Shown here piece by piece: positions 43,342-54,959 of a DNA stretch of 64,000 bases. Within the stretch, counting starts at the first letter, position 1. Each line of letters starts with the position of its first letter. Position numbers and translations under genes: made by a program. The notes below the pieces were generated by a model that did not search any database, was not told the DNA's origin, and was given only the letters and a program-made list of their open reading frames with translations. Origin of the DNA: Larix kaempferi (Eukaryota; Streptophyta; Pinopsida; Pinales; Pinaceae); contig BSBM01000372.1 in NCBI GenBank assembly GCA_027924585.1, forward strand, positions 10,709,001 through 10,773,000, written 5' to 3'.

Positions 43342-45150
43342 ATTGTTGGAGTAATTTAATTATTCTCAAGTGGATTGACATATTTAATACTAATGCCTTC
43401 ACAATTAAAGTCACAACATAACCTGTTATAGTTAAGATTGGACTAGATGAGTTGATGTGTTATAACATTTTCCAATCACAATGTTGGGGAAGTATAGAGG
43501 TATGTACATTCCTTTATGAATATTATTTCAATTGCTAGTCTATATCATATTGATTTATATCATTGTTTATATATCGTTGATATAGAGGAAGTGTTCCTCT
43601 CCTTGTGAATGTTGGAATGATCCTTCCTTTCTAAAACTGTAGAGCATTTTATTTTGGTTGCTAGCAAGAATTTGCAATTATATATGATTATGTCAATGTT
43701 GGGAGCAATTCAAAGTTTTTTAAGAGTACTCCAATATTGATTATTGTTCTGCATTTGAAGTACACTTATCAATTCTAATAACAACACTTTCAACCAAGCA
43801 TTGATGTTCCCTTTTTTAATGCTAAAGCCATATACCTTATATGATTTTGAGTTGCTTGGCTTCATTTGGAGCGGTATAATTATTGTTGTTGGAGTATTAA
43901 GGAATATCTTTTAAACAAGATTCACTAAGTTGTGTGAGTAGCTACAACCATATGTTGGAAACCAAAGTAATAAAATTTGGGTGACTAGGAAATGGTTTAG
44001 ACATTGTCAAATCTAAAAATAACCAATCCGTAACAGGCCAAACAAAAGGACAAGTAGTTGTTGAATAATTTATGTGCACATATTTTTGTTGTCTACATGA
44101 ACAATAGTCATGGCTGCTATTTCATTTGATTAATTAGGATTGTGAGTATTGGGTAGAGTATGCAAAAGATAGAGTGAAACCCATGTGACTAACATTCTTT
44201 CTAAAGGAGTCGGCATGTGTTTTTAATCAATTGAATTTTAATTGAGCAACTATGTGTTTGTTGATTGCCATATTGCAGAGTAGAATGAGTATAGAAGTTT
44301 GCACTTAGAATTATGTTGGTGAAGCAAGTGGTCTATAAGTCATGTGTTTACCAATTACTTGAGCTTGTCTTAGAACTTCAACTGTGTGAGAGAGCTCACT
44401 TGGAGGGGTTTTGCCTTGTCTAACCCCATGGTGGTAGAAGAACCCATATCGGGATTTGATTAAGAGACCTCTAACTAGAGAAAACAAGCTTTGAAGGACT
44501 TCAAGGAATAGATAGATTACTATTAAAGGGAGCGAATCTACCAAACACCAAAGTTGGTAACATGATGTGTAGTGCAAATCTAATTACATTTAGGCACCAA
44601 AGGACTTGAAGGAATTAAGACATTGCTATTCATGAGAGAATAATGCAGCTGATAACAAGACATACAATGACAAATCTTATCTCATTTAATTACAATTGTA
44701 AAGGAACTTAGTTTTTCACTCCATGATGCCCAAAATAATATAAAAAATTGTCACATCAAGATTATGTCCCACCTCCCACCAATTACATATTAAATAATTC
44801 AATTTTAAAATATTTAAAAAAATCTTATTATTTAGTTTCCTAATATCAAGCCTTCATTTTTTAAAATATTTTACTCAAAAATACAAAGTCAAATAAAATT
44901 GACTTATAACTGATTACAATATGCTCTATTAAAAATACGTATAATATATAGATCTATTAAATCAATAATCATATAAAACAACAAAATTTATATTTTATAA
45001 ATTAATTTTTTATAAAAATAATCTTTATAATACAACAAATTACATTTTTAATATTTTCACTATTCACTGTATATATTTATATTCTTTACTTTCCTCATCT
45101 TCCTTTACATTTTATTATTTAAAAAACAAAAAACCGGTTGAAGGTACATT
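43342..45150. other. AT-rich spacer
   Basis: Several short frames (44577-44311 minus among them) have no domain. From 44760 to 45120 the DNA is extremely AT-rich. I see no repeat or site of note. Confidence 0.4.
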
Positions 45151-45350
45151 TCTCACTTCCTTCATCAACTATACAATTCATACCTAACACTCGTTAATTT
45201 CTTATTATTCATTAATTCAAATTCATATTCATTGAATTAAGGTTTGGGCCTCTCACTTCCTTTATCAACTATACAATTCACACCTAACACTCATTGATTT
45301 CTTATTATTCATTAATTAAAATTCATATTCATTGAATTAGGGTTTGGACC
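45151..45350. repeat. 100-bp tandem duplication
   Basis: Copies at 45151-45250 and 45251-45350 share TCTCACTTCCTT(C/T)ATCAACT, ATACAATTCA and TTCTTATTATTCATTAATT, ending GAATTA(A/G)GGTTTGG. Confidence 0.9.
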
Positions 45351-45419
45351 TCCAAGGGAAAATATTACATTCACTTTCTCTATTGATTTAATTTGTGAAT
45401 GCTGATGAGATAAGTTTGC

Positions 45420-46074
45420 AGTCCCTAGATCCTCCAACCAGTTGGCAGATGGCTTTTCCAAAGGTGCTTTCAATTTTACTCCGGGTTTCATTTTTTTGGG
45501 AGGATTGGTCTTTGGCGGTGATGGTTTCTGCGGGCAGTCTGGACATTTTCTAGCTCTGTTTTTTCTGTGGTTAATACTTATTATTTGCTTTGCAGGATTC
45601 TAGATCCATTTATTGATCAACTGCTGGTTGGTCTGTGGATGGCTTGTACTTTTTGGCTCCTTTTGTATGGATCTTTTTGTGTGGCGGGTCATTATTACTT
45701 TTTGACTTTCTGTTAGTTTCGGGATATATTATGTTATGTATGTTTATTGGTTTTGGTACATGGTTCCAGATATCTATTGTTTCGCCATGGGGATGGGTTT
45801 GATACTTATTCTAATACCTATTGCTTTTGGCTCATTGTTTCGCTTCAGGGGGATGGGCTGGTTTTTATTTGGTTCTACTTGTCCATTGTTTGGCCTTCGG
45901 CGGATGGGTTGATACTTGTTGGTTATATATGTTCTGTGGAGACAGTGGTCGTCTTTTGTCAATCTTGGTTGGCCTTATTTTTCGCTGAAGAATTTAGGAC
46001 TATACCCCTTGTTGATGTAACCGTTGATACTATTTTTCAATTAATAGTATGCTATTTTCATTGTGTAAAAAAAG
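45420..46074 (+). mobile_element. LINE 3' tail (tentative)
   Basis: T- and G-rich plus-strand sequence ends ...GATACTATTTTTCAATTAAT and AGTATGCTATTTTCATTG-, then a seven-base A run. This is the common layout of plant LINE 3' untranslated regions (coding strand T/G-rich, ending in ATTTTC and an A-tail). A short AAGTTTG occurs both at 45412 and just after the A run, a possible but weak target duplication. No coding domain is left. Confidence 0.4.
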
Positions 46075-46126
46075 TTTGTTTTAAAACCTTCCAAGCACAC
46101 TGCCCATATGCAGTGAGTTTGTGTTA

Positions 46127-48060
46127 AGTTGGGAAAACTCAGTACGATTATGTTTTGAGATGGGTGTCTTCAAGGAGTGCCAGGGAAGCAAATTGATGAT
46201 GGTAATGATTGATTTTGTTGGCTGGTTGAAATGGCTATTTCGCATTGCATTAGCAGAGCTGTAATTACATGAAACAGTAACAGATTCCGTTAATTTACCT
46301 GCTGATCTAGGAATCACATGCATAGGCAATCTAAGCAGTTTGACTGCATGTTTGTTTACGGTGGGTGTATTCAAGAATTGGCAGGGAGGGCCATCCATGA
46401 TGCAGTTGTTGATTTTAAATCTGGTTGGCTGGTTGGGATGGCTATCTAGTCTTGCTTTTAGCACTACTTGGATTAAGCGAAATGGTAACAGGTTGTTTAA
46501 TTTTACTGCAATCTCGCCGTTTTTATCACAGGTCTGCTAAGAGGAAGACTTGATCTGGAGATCTGGACTCCATTCTACTGCAATGCCTTCTTTTAAAGTC
46601 TTCGGCACTCACAGCCGAGATCTGTGAATGCAGCGTGGGATCCAGTCTATTCTGGATTTCAGGTCAAGGTGATTGAACAAAGCTGTTGATCAGATCTTTC
46701 AGGGCTAAAGATAACTAATCCGCAGGAGTCAGAGTCATGGCTTTGGATGCCCTGCAAAATTACACGGTGCAGAGCTGACGATGAATGGATCAGAATACAG
46801 CACTGCCTCCTTAATAATGCTCAGGTTCACCAAATTATTAGTTATCCTTGTACTAACTGTTTGGTTCAGAGTAGATAAAATGGTTTCTCTGGATCTCTGG
46901 TAGAAAGAAGGCGAATACGAAATTATGTCACGGACAATAAAGAAAGTGGGTTTGCTGCCACGAGTTTCCAATCAGTGCTTAAGTCAATACTACTGCCCAT
47001 AACACCGATGATCGCCATGTATTGACTTTCACAGGTACTTTTCTAGGACTCAGAACCTTATGGTTTAGTGGGCTGTGTTAACTTGATTAGCTCTATTGGT
47101 TGGGATGTGATTATTGAAATGGTTTATTATATATACTCCATCCCACCCTTTAAACCTATAGTTGTTGTGATAATGGAAGCTATTGTTATCTGTTTGGGTA
47201 CGGATTCCTTTCATCAGTATTTGGGCAGATTCCATTGTCAAAGAGAACCGACCTTCTTATGCTTTGGGTAGTGATAGTTTTGGAGCTAGTGTGCATTGTA
47301 TCAGGCAGCGCTAGCGCAGTAGCAGAAACTTTGGGTAGAAAATCTGTTGGGCTATATAATGCTCTGCAGGACCTGGTTTGGGTGAAGTGGGGCATTGGCA
47401 CTTATCCTGATTTGAGATGCCAAGAAGGCATATGGGTGAATATCTTCTCAAATATGTGTTAAATTTGCTCAAATTCATTAAAATCTAAAAAATTAGGCTT
47501 AGAAGTTGTGTGTAGGGAAATTACGTTCTGGAATGCAGTCCATAGTGACTGGAGAAGGCTGCTGATCAGATCCTTCAGGTCTGAAGATAATAAAGCCAGA
47601 GGTGTTAGATTCATGATTTCGGATGCCCTGGATAATCACATGGCTCAGAGCAGGGGCCACGGATCAGATATGTATTAGAATACAGCACTGCCTCTTTAAT
47701 TGTGCCAAGGTTCACAGAAGTATTAGTCAACCTTGTATTATCTGGCTGGTTCAGAGTGGAAGGTTTCGATGGCTCTCTAGTAGCAAGAAGGTCAATAAGA
47801 GCTTATGTTGTGGAGACTCAGAGTAAAGGAAGTAGGTTCTGCTGCCAATGAGTTTCTATTCAAAGCTCTGGTCAATTCTAATGCTGGTAACAGCCATGTT
47901 TATCAAGTGTGAATCTCAAGAGGTATTGTTCCAGACCATAGAACCTTATCGTCTATAATCGGTTGTGTCACTTCATTTGCTCTATTAGTTGGGCTGTGAT
48001 TATTTCTTTGGAGGAGGCGCTAGCAAATGATTTTTATGATATACACTCATTGTTTATCAC
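46127..48060 (+). repeat. Hierarchical repeat, copies B and C
   Basis: Homologous to 8365-9640 in the same orientation. Two modules of about 216 bp (near 46151 and 46367) contain TTCAAG(G/A)A(G/T)TG(C/G)CAGGGA and GGTTGG(C)TGG-TTG. A module with GATCAGATC(T/C)TTCAGG and a CAGCACTGCCTC phrase comes next (46650-47150), then one with ATTTGGGCAGATTCCATTG and GTGTGCATTGTATCAGGC (47150-47500). The GATCAGATC module then recurs 877 bp later (47530-48050). Compared with copy A the same modules occur in a different order and number. Short frames exist (47235-47462), but no protein family is evident. Confidence 0.75.
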
Positions 48061-48113
48061 GGGGTACCACAGGGAAAATATACACTCATTGTTATTACGG
48101 GGAACCACAGGGA
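48036..48113. repeat. 39-bp tandem duplication
   Basis: ATATACACTCATTGTT(T)AT, ACGGGG(T/A)ACCACAGGGAAA occurs twice in succession at the end of repeat copy C. Confidence 0.85.
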
Positions 48114-48429
48114 AAAAAGAAATTTGAAAAGCCCCCTCGGCATTAGAAAAGTCCAGATTATCATAAGCCTGTAGAAGTAGGTTAGGTACAACGAAGAGGA
48201 TATATTGTCATCTGTATGTAATCTTCCATTCCTTTTCTATCTCTCTTTTTAATATTTTTTTAAATATGAAACGTATTTTTAAAAAGTCATTATTATTTCT
48301 TCCTTGTAAGAAAGCTATATATCATCCATCCTTTTTAATCCGGATGAATCCCATTTACAAATATTCTTTGGCCACTTCCTAAGTATGGAGCTTTCTTTGC
48401 AATATTGTATCATGTACAAGTTCAGTTTG

Positions 48430-49300
48430 CAATACTAGGTATCAAATCCTCAACTGCTAGAAGTATTGCTTCTCCTTGTCAGGCATTGATGGTTCAAAGA
48501 CTTTAAGTTTTCATCATTCACTATGGAATAGATGTTTATTTATGATGGTAGTTCTAACTTGAATGAATTGCTTCCCGTCTGCTGTAAAATCTTGAATGGT
48601 CCATATCGGTAAGGTTTCAACTTTTTCCCTTATTGGAATCCCTCCCTGCTGAAATGTAGCCACACAAGTCTCCTACCTGGAAATTATGAGCAGTGATTTT
48701 TTTTAAGGAAAACCTTGGGGAAAATCCAAGGGATGCTTCTCCATATTTGTGGATGGCATCCCTGATTCCCTAGTAAATCTGTTGACATAGACTAGAGCAC
48801 CTCACCAACAGGTATTTGAATCAGATATCTGCTGGCACATAACTAAATAAATACCCAACAACATTGGCGACAACCAATTGAGTTAACCCCTTAGTCTAAA
48901 TTATGAGTAATTATATTCTAATCAGACCTCATTTATACTTCATAAGCTTTTTAAGTTCCTGTACCTGCTTGTGGATTTGCTGTATTCTTTCAATGAATTT
49001 GGTTGCTTTGCTCAAGCATCATCTGCACTTTTTGTCGCATCGATGGATTTATCAACAACAATGTCCGGAGTTTTGAGCTAGAAAACCTAAATATGTTTTA
49101 AAAAGGATTGACTGGTTGAGCAATGGATTGCTCTATCATAAGTTTTAACAATGCTGAATATAGGGTAGGTATGCATCCCATGTTTTGGGGCATTTCTGAT
49201 GATACTTTAATGGAGAGTACTATTGTCGTATTTACAACTTGAGTTTGCCCATTGATTTGTGGATGGAATGTTGTAGGTTTCTTCAATTTAGTTTTCATCC
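48430..49300 (-). pseudogene. Ty3/gypsy integrase, core and C-terminal remnants
   Basis: The minus-strand frame at 49298-49098 encodes KLKKPTTFHPQINGQTQVVN and PYSALLKLMIEQSIAQPVNPF-like sequence. This fits the end of the integrase core (S.AFHPQTDGQTEVVNR, containing the last catalytic region). Further down (48690-48430) broken frames give KLKPYRYGPFKILQQTGSNSF and KLELPS, then a VNDENLKSL segment, the plant pattern of KL.P.RYGPFKIL...NAFKLELP and VVNVENLKLYE. Stops are frequent. It continues the RT and RNase H remnants at 50.2-51.6 kb. Confidence 0.8.
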
Positions 49301-49584
49301 TTTTCCAAAGTGTGTTTAAAAAATTACTAAAAAACCAAAATCAGAAATATAGATCTAGCTAATCCAAATGAATCCAAACATCCTCTTAGAATTTGTGTGC
49401 TTTTCCTGTCCTAAGTGGCTTCTTACATGGAATTGAAAGACAAAATTTACGGAACTGATCAACAATAACAAGCAAATAATCATTTCGTCTTATTGTCTTG
49501 GTCAAACCAGCAAGAAAGTCCATATAAACGTTTTCCCATGGTCTAGTAGGTACCCGTAATGGTAAATAAAATTCTAGTTTTCTA

Positions 49585-49656
49585 TTACTATTTTACTTGT
49601 ACTACAAAGAACACATCCTCTTACTATTTTACTTGTACTACAAAGAACACATCCTC
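49585..49656. repeat. 36-bp tandem duplication
   Basis: TTACTATTTTACTTGTACTA, CAAAGAACACATCCTC occurs at 49585 and 49621, identical. Confidence 0.9.
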
Positions 49657-49717
49657 TTAGAAATTTGGATTCTCGAAACATCAGCGTGCATTTTAGGTCA
49701 ATAGACATATCTTTGCA

Positions 49718-49937
49718 AATTGATTATAGTTTTCCGACCCTAAATGGCTGCCATCCTTTAATATGTTTGCTCCTCTAATGAATCAAATTTTGAATTGATT
49801 ATAGTTTTCCGACCCTAAATGGCTGCCATCCTTTAATATGTTTGCTCTAATGAATCAAATTTTGAATTGATTATAGTTTTCCGACCCTAAATGGCTGCCA
49901 TCCTTTAATATGTTTGCTCTAATGAATCAAATTTTGA
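49718..49937. repeat. Triplicated 72-75-bp unit
   Basis: Three tandem copies start at 49718, 49793 and 49865. Each holds AATTGATTATAGTTTTCCGA, CCCTAAATGGCTGCCATCC and TAATGAATCAAATTTTG. They are almost identical, so this is recent. The unit lies in the decayed gypsy pol between RNase H and integrase. Confidence 0.95.
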
Positions 49938-50249
49938 TGCTTCCTTGTGGAATGCATAACTTGTTCAGTTTGTACAAGTCTCCATCTCCAACAGAATAAT
50001 CAGAATAATCAGCTAGAATTAATTCTGTTGTATTGAAGTATATGCTTCTACAAAATTAACATCATTTGCATATTGGGCTTTGATCTCCTTATGAGTAAAA
50101 TTGGTTCCAGTTGAATAATTGTACTTTTTTTTTCAGGTAAATTTTTCGGGGTAAACTCTAGGCACTTCCCCTTATTTCGAGGATGGTACCCAGGGTAAAG
50201 CCTAGATTCTTTAAGGCATAAGGTCAATCAACAAGGACTCGAAGCCTTT

Positions 50250-50905
50250 ACAACAATATACTCATTATGAGCTCAGCATGTCACTTAGGGAAATAAAACC
50301 TGGGTGGGGAGGATAACTTTCCATCCCACAACCACTCGAGCTAGACCCAATTGACAATTGGATAATTGTATTTGCAACATTAATATTTTGTATTGGAGAC
50401 TTCAATAACAAACCAACAATTTTATTTGTTCCACCTTTCTTATACTTGATCGGCAAATTGAATTACTGCAGAAACCCTATCCATTTGAAGTGCCTAGATC
50501 GTTGCAACTTCGTTTCAGTTTGAATATTTTACAGCAGTTTATAATCAATATGAATAATGGTTTCTTTTGCAAGCAAATAATGCTCCCACTTCTCATTGCT
50601 TGTACCAATGCATACATTTCTTTGTCACGCGTTGGGTAGTCAAGCACTGCTCATGTGAATGACATCAAAATGATAAGCTACTTTGCTCTTTTGCATGACT
50701 ACCACGGAATAATCCAATGCATATGTTTCAATTTCAAATGGCTTTTGAAAGTTGGGTAGAATTCTTTGTCACATGTTGGGTAGTCAAGCACTGCTCATGT
50801 GAATGACATCAAAATGATAAGCTACGTTGCCCTTTTGCATGACTACCACGGAATAATCCAATGCATATGTTTCAATTTCAAATGGCTTTTAAAAGTTGGG
50901 TAGAA
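50250..50905 (-). pseudogene. Ty3/gypsy RNase H with an internal 144-bp duplication
   Basis: The minus strand encodes PFEIETYALDYSVVVMQKGN (50830-50890), matching PFEIETDASDYAVGAVL. The first catalytic Asp of TDAS is replaced by Tyr. Farther on come sequence fitting HTDHQ.LQ in the form IDYKLL and then KWIGFLQ-FNLPIKYKKGGTN (50400-50500). A 144-bp unit is tandemly repeated at 50618-50761 and 50762-50905. It is a multiple of three, so the RNase H start is present twice. It sits between RT and integrase of the 48.4-57.3 kb element. Confidence 0.75.
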
Positions 50906-51625
50906 TTAAGACTGGTGCTTCACAAACCTCGTTCCCTGCTGAAGGGCATGTAGAGGGGCTGCATCTAATTTTGGGAAATTAGCAGTAAATATTCTCAAGT
51001 AGTGCACTACTCGCATGAAGCTCCACATTTGAGTGAAAATGCTTGGTCTTGGACATTTCATGATGGATGGAATGTGTTTTCGATCAATTCTCTTTTCTCC
51101 AACTAAAGATTGTTTTGCAAATGCACATTTTTTTTTTATGTTCAGCAGTACTTTATTCTTTTGGAGAGTATCTAAAAACTTGCAACAAATGTTGAAGATG
51201 TTGCTCGTATGCATTGCTGAATATTAATATATGATCCAAATACACAACAATGAAAGAATGAATGAAAAGTCTAAGTACCTCATTCGTCATTCTCATGAAA
51301 GTTGAAAGTGCATTACACAAACTGAAGGGAAGAGCCAACCATTCATACAAGCCTTGCTTGGCCTTGGATGTTCTCTTCAATACGCGTCTTTATCCTTCAT
51401 TTGAACGTGTTGATATCCAACTTTAAACTCCAGCTGTAAAATATTTAGCATGTTGAAATGGGTCTAGCATGCCATCAATTCTAGGTAACATATGCCTTCT
51501 TTTTATGGTGATCTTGTTTAATGGTTGGTATTCTATGCACATTCTTCAAAATCCATCCCTTTTTGGTAACAAAACAATGGGTGATCTGCATGGAGACACT
51601 TGGTCTTATTATTGATCAATACTAC
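50906..51625 (-). pseudogene. Ty3/gypsy reverse transcriptase, C-terminal part
   Basis: Frames at 51380-51153 and 51214-50906 plus flanking sequence give the RT palm. EYQPLNKITIKRRHMLPRID (near 51470-51530) is the lead-in to motif A. TSKAKQGLYEWLALPFSLCN is motif B, and FIVVYLDHILIFSNAYEQHL is motif C, with the second catalytic Asp of YLDD changed to His. The FLDTLQKNKVLLNIKKKCAF and SFMRVVHYLRIFTANF segments follow as in plant gypsy RT. The coding sense breaks off at 51638 where a LINE is inserted, and its upstream part resumes at 56342. Confidence 0.85.
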
Positions 51626-51636
51626 TTGAACCTATT
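51625..51636. repeat. Left target-site duplication of the 4.7-kb LINE insertion
   Basis: CTTGAACCTATT, also at 56330-56341. Similarity extends outwards (ACTA before, YC after). Confidence 0.8.
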
Positions 51637-51716
51637 TCTTTTTTTATTGTTGCAAAATACGTCTTATATTTACAAAGATTTGTACAAAAAAGATGGAAGG
51701 GTATATACAATGGAGA

Positions 51717-52880
51717 TCATAATCTCTTTCTTAAAGCAATAGAAGTTAAAATAAAATCAAAATAATATGTTGGGGCCAATGACCGAGCATCATTTATCAA
51801 AAGATCTCCTTTGACCATACATTGATGAGGTATCTCATCTTGACACATAAAACAAAAGGAAGACAAGGAACTAACCTCATGTGCAAAAACAACCTTGCAC
51901 CTAAATTTACACAACACAAATAAAGTAGAGATCCTTAGAATGCCAAATCCCTGCAAATGCAGGGTGGAGCTGAAAGTAGTAATCACCAAATAAAGTAGAC
52001 TGCCAATGAATCTTGCCCTGAAGCACCCCTGAGTACTAATAGTCAAGACACCTCCAACATTGTTTGACAAACTGACACCTAGAAGATTTATTTAACTATC
52101 TTTGAACACTGATAAATAAGACATAGCCCATTAGAGTGTCCACTCTTGGCCAACTTGGACTTGGACAAAACCCCTTGATAAATAACTGGCCATACAAAAA
52201 CTTTCAGCTTATAGGAAAGTTGAGTTGAGCAAACAATGTGTAGGCGATGAATTAAACTATCCTTTGGATCCATTGAATGCTAGCAAGCATTTAGACCTAG
52301 GGATAATGGCTGTATTTGATGTAGCATGGGATATAGATGATGGGAATCATACTACAGATGGGCAACCAAAGCACCAACCCCAATCCCTCCAAAACGACCT
52401 AGGCATCCCAATGTTTATTTAAAATAAATTAGTTTCCAGGATAAGCCCTCACAACTCCATAATTGAAAGACAATTAGGGGCAAGGTGGCCATACTCCTTA
52501 GTAAGAGCATGCCACTCCTTCCAAGCATGAGAGGTCGAATCCCACAAATCACCCTAAAATATGTTCTTTTTTCTTAATCTACGAGATTGGAAGAGAGGAA
52601 ACTTGCCCAATCAAGTATTATGAACCAACCAACTCCAAATAGGAGGGAAAGATAGGTTCGAACTTGTTGTGCTGCCCTTCCATCACCAATGGACCAAACC
52701 TACAATTGCTTTCCAAGTTGCCTAGATGCTCTGGAAAATGAGGGATCCTGGCACTTGAAAAAGATGAGGCAGTTGAGATGATATTACAAAGTTTGAAAGC
52801 CCCACAAACTCTACTTGAATGTTGTGTTGTAAACACCGGATGTCGAAATAAGATCCGTGGAAGAGTTGAACCCTCAAGCC
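51717..52880 (-). pseudogene. LINE C-terminal and zinc-finger region
   Basis: The minus-strand frame at 52273-52088 encodes STQLSYKLKVFVWPVIYQGV and LSKSKLAKSGHSNG. This fits the plant LINE zf-RVT lead-in, where KFKVF.W.V....L....L.KWG precedes a CX2C finger. Upstream, GDLWDSTSHAWKEWHALTKE (near 52500-52560) and sequence around LFQVPGSLIFQSI (52720-52760) belong to the same region. Stops and frameshifts interrupt every part. Below it lies only 3' untranslated sequence to the T run. Confidence 0.65.
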
Positions 52881-52889
52881 ATTGCGAAA

Positions 52890-53660
52890 GGGGTTATATT
52901 CAGAAGTATCCAAACACATATGATGAGAATTTGATATACATCCAACACTCTTATAACAAAGAAGTCCACACTTTCATTGGTAATTTCCCTTTTGAAATTT
53001 GTTATGGATATCTACCACCTTCACCTCTAGATGTTGTATATGGACAAAAAGGGAGAGTAAGGGGAGACACCACAAGTGAAGCATTAAGAGTTGAAAAATT
53101 CATTGATATATCAAACAAATCCATTTGCAAGTACAAGAGACACTGAATAAGTCACGGGAAAAGTACAAGGCCATACATAACCAACACAGGGTTGAGAAAA
53201 CATTCAAGGTGAGAGACAGAGTTTGGTTGCACTTGAATAAGGAAAGAGTTGCACCTAAATAAGGAAAGACTATAAGTTCTTAGTAAGAAGATCAAGGCAT
53301 TGTGATATGTTCCTTATGAAGTGTTGGGGAAGGTAAGAGATAATGCCTATAGACTAAGTCTACCCCCATATATGTACATTTACTCAATAGTGAATGTGGA
53401 AAATTTGAAACTCTTTGAATCATATATATTGGACTATGAACTTAAGTAGGTCTTACCTTTTGTAGAGGGCTTAGTGCCATAGGCTTAAGCAGAGTTAGCA
53501 GAATATACAATTTTGCAAAGGAAATCCAAAACAACCAAACGAGGACAGTATGAACTCTTGCAGGTTGGGTTGAATGGACAACTTCCAGGCAAGGCTGAAT
53601 GGTACTCCACAGAGAAGGTAGAGGAAAAATTTCATCATCTCATTTAGTAAAATATTTTGG
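52890..53660 (+). pseudogene. Ty3/gypsy integrase C-terminus, plus strand
   Basis: The plus-strand frame ending at 53146 carries YIQHSYNKEVHTFIGNFPFE and YGYLPPSPLDVVYGQKG, the conserved YN.A.H.STG.SPFE..YG segment. Broken frames continue with KVRDRVWLHLNKE (53208-53250), YVPYEVLGKVRDNAYRLSL (53310-53365), YSIVNVENLKLFE (53385-53425) and WQVGLNGQLPGKAEW-like sequence. This is the full C-terminal domain order. It is opposite to the surrounding gypsy and LINE, and begins abruptly inside integrase, so the rest of the element was lost. Confidence 0.8.
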
Positions 53661-53674
53661 AGATCAAAACCCCC

Positions 53675-53689
53675 CAAAATGGGAAGGTA
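53675..53689 (+). promoter_or_regulatory. Polypurine tract of the plus-strand gypsy fragment
   Basis: AAAATGGGAAGGTA lies just after the integrase tail and before a TGATCTG start of the LTR-like segment. Confidence 0.45.
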
Positions 53690-54950
53690 TGATCTGAAAT
53701 GGATCAATATATAATTTGCCATATATTTTGGTGCTTTATGGGTGGAAAAATGGGATGAATTGGCTTGTAGGGCCCATTGTAGGGGCATGTCTTACTTTGC
53801 AGATTTGGGGTACATAACTTTATGAGGCTTGTTTGAGGGATTAAACATTAATTTTTGGGGTCAAAATTTTATGAACATAGTTCCTACCCCCTTGATGTTG
53901 TTCTACACCTTGAGAGATTTAGACGGTGCAAAGATCACCTCAACTGGAGTTCGTATGAGGAAGTTGTGCCTCCTGCAAGTTGACCTATCATGTTGACCAC
54001 CATGGTACCAAGTGGATTCCACATCATCTCTCATATTGTGGAATTAGTCATGTTTGGACTTTCAAGAACATTCTCTAGGGTGCAAAACTCTAACCCTAAT
54101 CAAGAGTTGAGGCATGCAAAACCCCTAAAACTAATCTAGATGGCTATTAGGACATTGTTAAATACGGGGTTACTAGGAGAAGAAGGGTTTTCATTCTTAT
54201 GATAATATTGTATTGTTCCATTGCTGAGTAAGAGCCATGGAGTGGATATTAGACTATAACAGAAGAAGTAGGATATTTTGTAGGAGCCACACAAGCCACA
54301 AGTTCATAGGTAACTCTATAGAGAGTACCACTCCTCTTTGTATTTGCATTGCACACTAAAGAAGAAAAGTGCAAGGCATAGTCCTCACTTCTGGCTAGGT
54401 TTTTCCCCATAATGGGTTTTCCCGGGAGTTATCTTGTGTTATTTGTGTGGGTGTGTTATTTTTCTCTACCTATCAAGACATTGTTAAATACGAGGCCATT
54501 GGGAGAAGAAGGGGGTTCCATTCTTATGGTAATATTGTATTGTTCCATAGCTAAGGAAGAGCCAAGGAATGGATATTAGAGCATAATAAAGGAAGTAGGA
54601 GATCTTGTAGGAGCCATACAGGCCACAATGTCATAGGTAACTCCATAGAGAGTGCTAGTTTCTTTGTATTTGCATTGTATATTGGAGAAGAAAGGAGCAA
54701 GCCATGGTCCTCACTTTTGGTTGGGTTTTTCCCCATATGGATTTCCCAAGGTATATCTTGTGTTATTTGTGTGGATGTGTTATTTTTCTCTATCTATTTT
54801 CCTTTCGATTTCATTTTATTTTAGCATTCTATGAGATTAAGCTAATAACAATGAATCTTAAATCTTCAGTAAACATTGCATAACTAAGGGTTTGCAAAAG
54901 GTTGCAAGATATTTTGTGACGAACTGTTCTAGTGGAATATCCACGACAGT
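53690..54950 (+). mobile_element. 3' LTR of the plus-strand gypsy fragment
   Basis: Non-coding sequence after the polypurine tract. It contains a 326-bp tandem duplication (54151-54476 and 54477-54790) with the shared phrases GACATTGTTAAATACG(G/A)GG, AATATTGTATTGTTCCAT and CTTGTGTTATTTGTGTGG. The GTTTTTCCCC and TTGTGTTATTT phrases are usual near the R/U5 part of plant LTRs. The LTR end is not clear. It should lie near 54.95 kb, where LINE sequence resumes. Confidence 0.6.
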
Positions 54951-54959
54951 TTACAGATC

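Noticed and set aside
49718-49937. Triplicated unit as a possible CRISPR-like array
   Set aside because: The copies are directly adjacent with no unique spacers, in a eukaryotic retroelement.
52480-52560. tRNA-like B box (AGGTCGAATCCCAC) with an upstream A-box-like phrase
   Set aside because: The same bases encode a conserved LINE segment on the minus strand, and no cloverleaf can be drawn.
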